64,000 bases of DNA from Nectonema munidae (taxonomy: Eukaryota > Nematomorpha > Nectonematoida > Nectonematidae): contig JAUIRK010000097.1 in assembly GCA_030549495.1 (NCBI GenBank), positions 1,397,001 through 1,461,000 of the forward strand, in the 5' to 3' direction. How positions within the stretch are numbered: the first letter of the stretch is position 1; the number at the start of each line of letters is the position of its first letter. The notes under the pieces were generated by a model, which saw only the letters and a program-made list of their open reading frames with translations, did no database searches and was not told the DNA's origin. Below are positions 62,127 through 64,000 of this stretch, piece after piece. The position numbers and the translations under genes were made by a program.

Positions 62127-62174
<48 letters not shown>

Positions 62175-63047
62175 TTATAGACAGTCCAGCTCACTCGTTC
62201 ATTGGAAAAACACTGTCCTGTGTAAATAGTTATATAACTTGGCGCCTTCTTATACTCTCCAATAGATCATATTATCATTAAGAGGTATACTTTGGTAATG
62301 AAAATTATATTCAAATCAATTTTCAAGGTTGGTATTTATTTTTTGTAAATTCTAAGTATATTAATGAAATACACATATATTCTGAATTATTTGAGTGATA
62401 ATTTTTAATAAAAGAAATCTAATGATATTACTCCTATTTTTCAACCACTTCTACTCAATTATTTAATCATTTTTTCAAAAGTCTCCGTTTCTGAAATACA
62501 TCAAGACTTTTTAATTATACAAATTCACATTAATCATTTTAAATATATTTGAATACAATGATTATTTAAATTATCTATTTTTAAGTGGATATGACTCGAA
62601 AGTATGTTTTTTTCTTTTATCCAAATGAAAAAGGTTAGTTTAATAATTTACTGTCAAAATAATATAAAAAGAAAATTTTAGTAATATCAAAAAAAACAAA
62701 TTTTGATCAAGATTATGTTGCATTAAATTAAAGAATAGTTTTCTCGTAAAATGAAAAAATTATGCTTTTATATTTTAATTGCTACTTATTTATTTAGTGT
62801 TCCAAAACTTTTACGACCCTTTATAAATGGTTCCGCACATCATATGGATCACCACATGTACTACAAGTACAACCATGGTCAGTTCTTCACTCTGTGGGAT
62901 AGAATCGGTGGAAGTTTTAGAACGCCTTCAGAATTCACTGGGGAAGGTGTGCTCGCCACAATGATCAAGAATGAAAATCAAATGGGAAGGAAGAAGGAAA
63001 CTCATGAAAAATGCTCTAAGAATAATTCACATGTCAAATCAAATTGA
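52910..63047 (+). CDS. SC5D: Lathosterol oxidase / sterol C5-desaturase (SC5D), five exons
   Basis: Joined exons 52910-53119, 53178-53310, 54915-55045, 58212-58378 and 62798-63047 give 296 residues, against 299 in the human protein, and align without gaps where I checked. The enzyme is an ER-membrane di-iron oxidoreductase of the fatty acid hydroxylase superfamily that introduces the C5 double bond in sterols (lathosterol to 7-dehydrocholesterol), using cytochrome b5 as electron donor. Visible signatures: [25 protein letters not shown] (HX3H), LHKLHHKWK (HX2HH), [35 protein letters not shown] (HX2HH) and LWDRIGGSF. Hydrophobic segments flank the boxes. All junctions are GT-AG and keep frame. 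Introns are 58, 1604, 3166 and 4419 bp, the large ones filled with TE debris. Nothing suggests a pseudogene. Confidence 0.95.
53178..53310 (+). CDS. SC5D: SC5D exon 2
   Basis: Follows a 58-bp intron (acceptor GTGGTAG at 53177). Reads [13 protein letters not shown] ... [20 protein letters not shown] and ends in phase 1 at AAAG before GTTCAC, a weak donor. NQ directly after HPHFLP matches the human order HPQFLKNQ. Confidence 0.9.
54679..54742 (+). repeat. Short imperfect tandem of CCAAT-like motifs
   Basis: TTAGACCAATTCGCCT, TGGGCCAATTGATAT, TAGAGCAATCATCAT and TGGACCAATC follow one another as about 15-16-bp units, in SC5D intron 2. Probably a small minisatellite. Confidence 0.5.
54915..55045 (+). 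CDS. SC5D: SC5D exon 3 (histidine boxes 1 and 2)
   Basis: Acceptor ATTTATTAAG, then [40 protein letters not shown] and KWK, donor AAGGTAATC. The length from YSKL to the TD motif equals that of the human protein, supporting the exon 2/3 junction. Confidence 0.92.
57024..57992 (+). mobile_element. hAT-type repeat fragment in SC5D intron 3
   Basis: Matches the right arm of the element at 47.86-52.74 kb: AGCTTATATCAATTTAGCTT, CGAATCAATCACATTTTTTC, GGATTTTTTTAAACTAGTGT, TGGTCTCCCGTGGTATTTTC and the terminus GAGGATGTGCGCCCCTG ending at 57992. The left end is truncated. It carries a younger insertion at 57373. Confidence 0.75.
57373..57748. mobile_element. Foldback MITE with 8-bp target duplication
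   Basis: 376 bp with long inverted arms (CCCCAATTAAAAAGTAGGAA near the left end and its complement near the right, each bearing AAAATGCCCC-type motifs), flanked by TATATTCG at 57365-57372 and 57749-57756. The uninterrupted form of this site is visible in the related copies at about 29.79 and 52.5 kb. Confidence 0.78.
58212..58378 (+). CDS. SC5D: SC5D exon 4
   Basis: Acceptor ATATTTTAG, then [20 protein letters not shown] through [12 protein letters not shown], consensus donor CAGGTAAGT, phase 2. Confidence 0.95.
58507..58659 (+). other. Exon-like open segment in SC5D intron 4
   Basis: Open frame of 50 codons with balanced codon use: [50 protein letters not shown]. It follows a TTTTAAG acceptor-like site and is richer in G+C than the surrounding intron. 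I recognise no family, and it does not align to SC5D. It could be a fragment of another gene or transposon. Confidence 0.35.
59280..60150 (+). pseudogene. Broken transposase-like gene, unclassified
   Basis: Plus-strand pieces with stops and frame changes. The best is 59761-59955 ([46 protein letters not shown]). The order CFDxT near 59730, then LEQK, CRxH, EIVL and FKRFxxxW recalls a group of uncharacterised, repeated arthropod ORFs that I believe are transposon-encoded. This assignment is from memory of the motif pattern and is tentative. Minus-strand frames at 59315-59079 and 59735-59550 are shadows. Confidence 0.45.
60893..61000 (-). repeat. SINE tail fragment
   Basis: Contains TTGGTACTATGGAGTGTTTTC and AAGGAAACACAATTTACCCC in the arrangement of the SINE at 10.9 kb, but no clear A or B box, so it is a 5'-truncated or decayed copy inside SC5D intron 4. 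Confidence 0.6.
61736..62172. other. Homopolymer block, likely unreliable sequence
   Basis: More than 400 bp made mostly of T, A, C and G runs (T23-type, A40-type, C14-type) in abrupt succession. The Lys/Pro/Phe-rich open frames across it are artefacts. It lies in SC5D intron 4. Confidence 0.7.
62798..63047 (+). CDS. SC5D: SC5D exon 5 (stop codon)
   Basis: Acceptor TTATTTAG, then [20 protein letters not shown] ... [17 protein letters not shown] and a divergent Lys/Asn-rich C-terminus ending HVKSN-stop. The frame is open upstream to a Met at 62751, but that part is intron. Confidence 0.95.
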
Positions 63048-63159
63048 ACTTCATACTCTCAAAAACAATTTACAAATCTTTTGGCCTACCTTGTTTCTTT
63101 AAATACTTGACATTTTAATTTTTTGTTTTTTACAATGATTGTGCATTATTTTATTGTTG

Positions 63160-63165
63160 AATAAA
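63160..63165 (+). terminator. Poly(A) signal of SC5D
   Basis: AATAAA 113 bp after the SC5D stop codon, the canonical hexamer at a plausible 3' UTR distance. A TTTATTAC-rich stretch follows. Confidence 0.7.
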
Positions 63166-63170
63166 ACGCA

Positions 63171-64000
63171 TTTCAGTTTATTACAAAGATACTGTTATGA
63201 GAGATCCTTTTAACTTCGAAAAAAGAACTCTTTCCCTAATTTCTCGTTAAAAAACTTTTCCTTTAATGTCAAGATATCAAAGGAATCGCGATTGCTTTCT
63301 TCAGCTTTTTAGATGTTATTTTGAAACTAATACTCTAAAATGTCTATTTGAATTACTGATAGACAGCCTGATTCTAATATTTTTCATTTTATTTTTAATC
63401 TTCAATTCTTATTTGCCTGTTCATAAAATGATTACTCGCTCGCTGTGAATTTCAATATCAACTTACTTAACACCAATAAAAACCTAAGCACGCATTTTGT
63501 TTACCTACAGCATCTTTTCAAATGATTTTTACACAAGAATTTAAAAACCGACGAGTTTATCTACAATAGCGATTTTGATCGATAATATTTTTGCAAAAAT
63601 CCTTGATTTTCTTTCTTTTATCATAATTAAAATAACAGATTTACGTTCACTAAGCAAACTTGACTTTAACGAAAATTCACGACTAAATATGTTTTGCAAC
63701 GTAAAACATAAAGCGTAATAAATATTGCTCCTTCAAATATTGTTTTTTTTAATTCCATTGAAAATTTAAACTTTTATATTTTGAGCACATGTTATCTTGA
63801 TGACTATTCTACTTATCTGTTTAGTTATTAGGTTTTCTTAACCATGGGCAAATCCGCCTGTTCTTCCCGAAAATTGAATCTAGGTGGGCAATTTTTACTC
63901 CGCAAATAGTTCGCCATTTTATAAACAAATATTTAAACATTTTTTTAAAAAAGCCCGAATTTCGATCATCTATACTCTATAGACTTTACAATCGTAATGT
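63171..64000. other. No gene seen
   Basis: AT-rich sequence downstream of SC5D. The frame at 63266-63448 (60 codons, hydrophobic) has no recognised motif. Confidence 0.5.

Noticed and set aside
61947-62194. Lys/Pro/Gly-rich and Phe-rich open frames
   Set aside because: They lie wholly in the homopolymer block, which is probably unreliable sequence.
62751-62797. Start of a separate small protein at 62751 upstream of the last SC5D exon
   Set aside because: The family similarity begins exactly at the splice acceptor (62798); the upstream codons are intron read-through.

Overview
The window is AT-rich eukaryotic DNA (roughly 70% A+T by eye) packed with decayed transposable elements. It holds one recognisable host gene. 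That gene has a 58-bp intron plus kilobase-scale introns, and there is an intact two-ORF LINE of the Jockey-like type (zinc-knuckle ORF1, endonuclease-RT ORF2, no RNase H). These fit an arthropod, and the TE mix and base composition would suit a crustacean such as a copepod. The species is an inference and I would not press it. Nothing bacterial is present, and I saw no LTR, retroviral or Polinton-type element.

Layout. 1-3.7 kb: a SINE, a decayed piggyBac element with TTAA-type ends, and a small TTAA MITE. 4.7-9.3 kb and 15.5-19.2 kb: two inverted copies of a TTAA-flanked element whose interior carries satellite-like tandem arrays (about 147-bp and 150-bp units); the first copy also holds a dead pogo/Tigger transposase. 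A third, rearranged copy lies at 44.2-46.6 kb. 10.8-15.1 kb: a SINE, a GC-rich foldback element, a MITE, a second piggyBac fossil and an 831-bp (AC)n tract. 18.7-20.1 kb: a 676-bp near-identical tandem duplication. 20.2-22.5 kb: one hAT element inserted in another, each with a perfect 8-bp target duplication. 22.6-31.5 kb: MITEs, a third piggyBac fossil, a SINE and hAT remnants. 33.2-36.1 kb: an internally deleted hAT with ZMYM1-type transposase. 36.9-41.9 kb: the intact LINE on the minus strand. 42-47 kb: minisatellites and foldbacks. 47.9-52.7 kb: a nest of hAT in hAT with a piggyBac transposase fragment inside.

52.9-63.0 kb: the host gene, a five-exon SC5D (lathosterol oxidase, sterol C5-desaturase) reading on the plus strand. 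It encodes 296 residues with all three histidine boxes intact and has a poly(A) signal about 110 bp past the stop. Its introns hold further TE fragments, a SINE remnant, a broken transposase-like gene and a homopolymer block that looks like poor assembly.

The gene does not act with its neighbours; nearly everything else is transposon debris. The most useful observations are the nested insertions datable by their target duplications, the TTAA element family with amplified internal arrays, and the retained SC5D gene. I found no convincing new molecular system.
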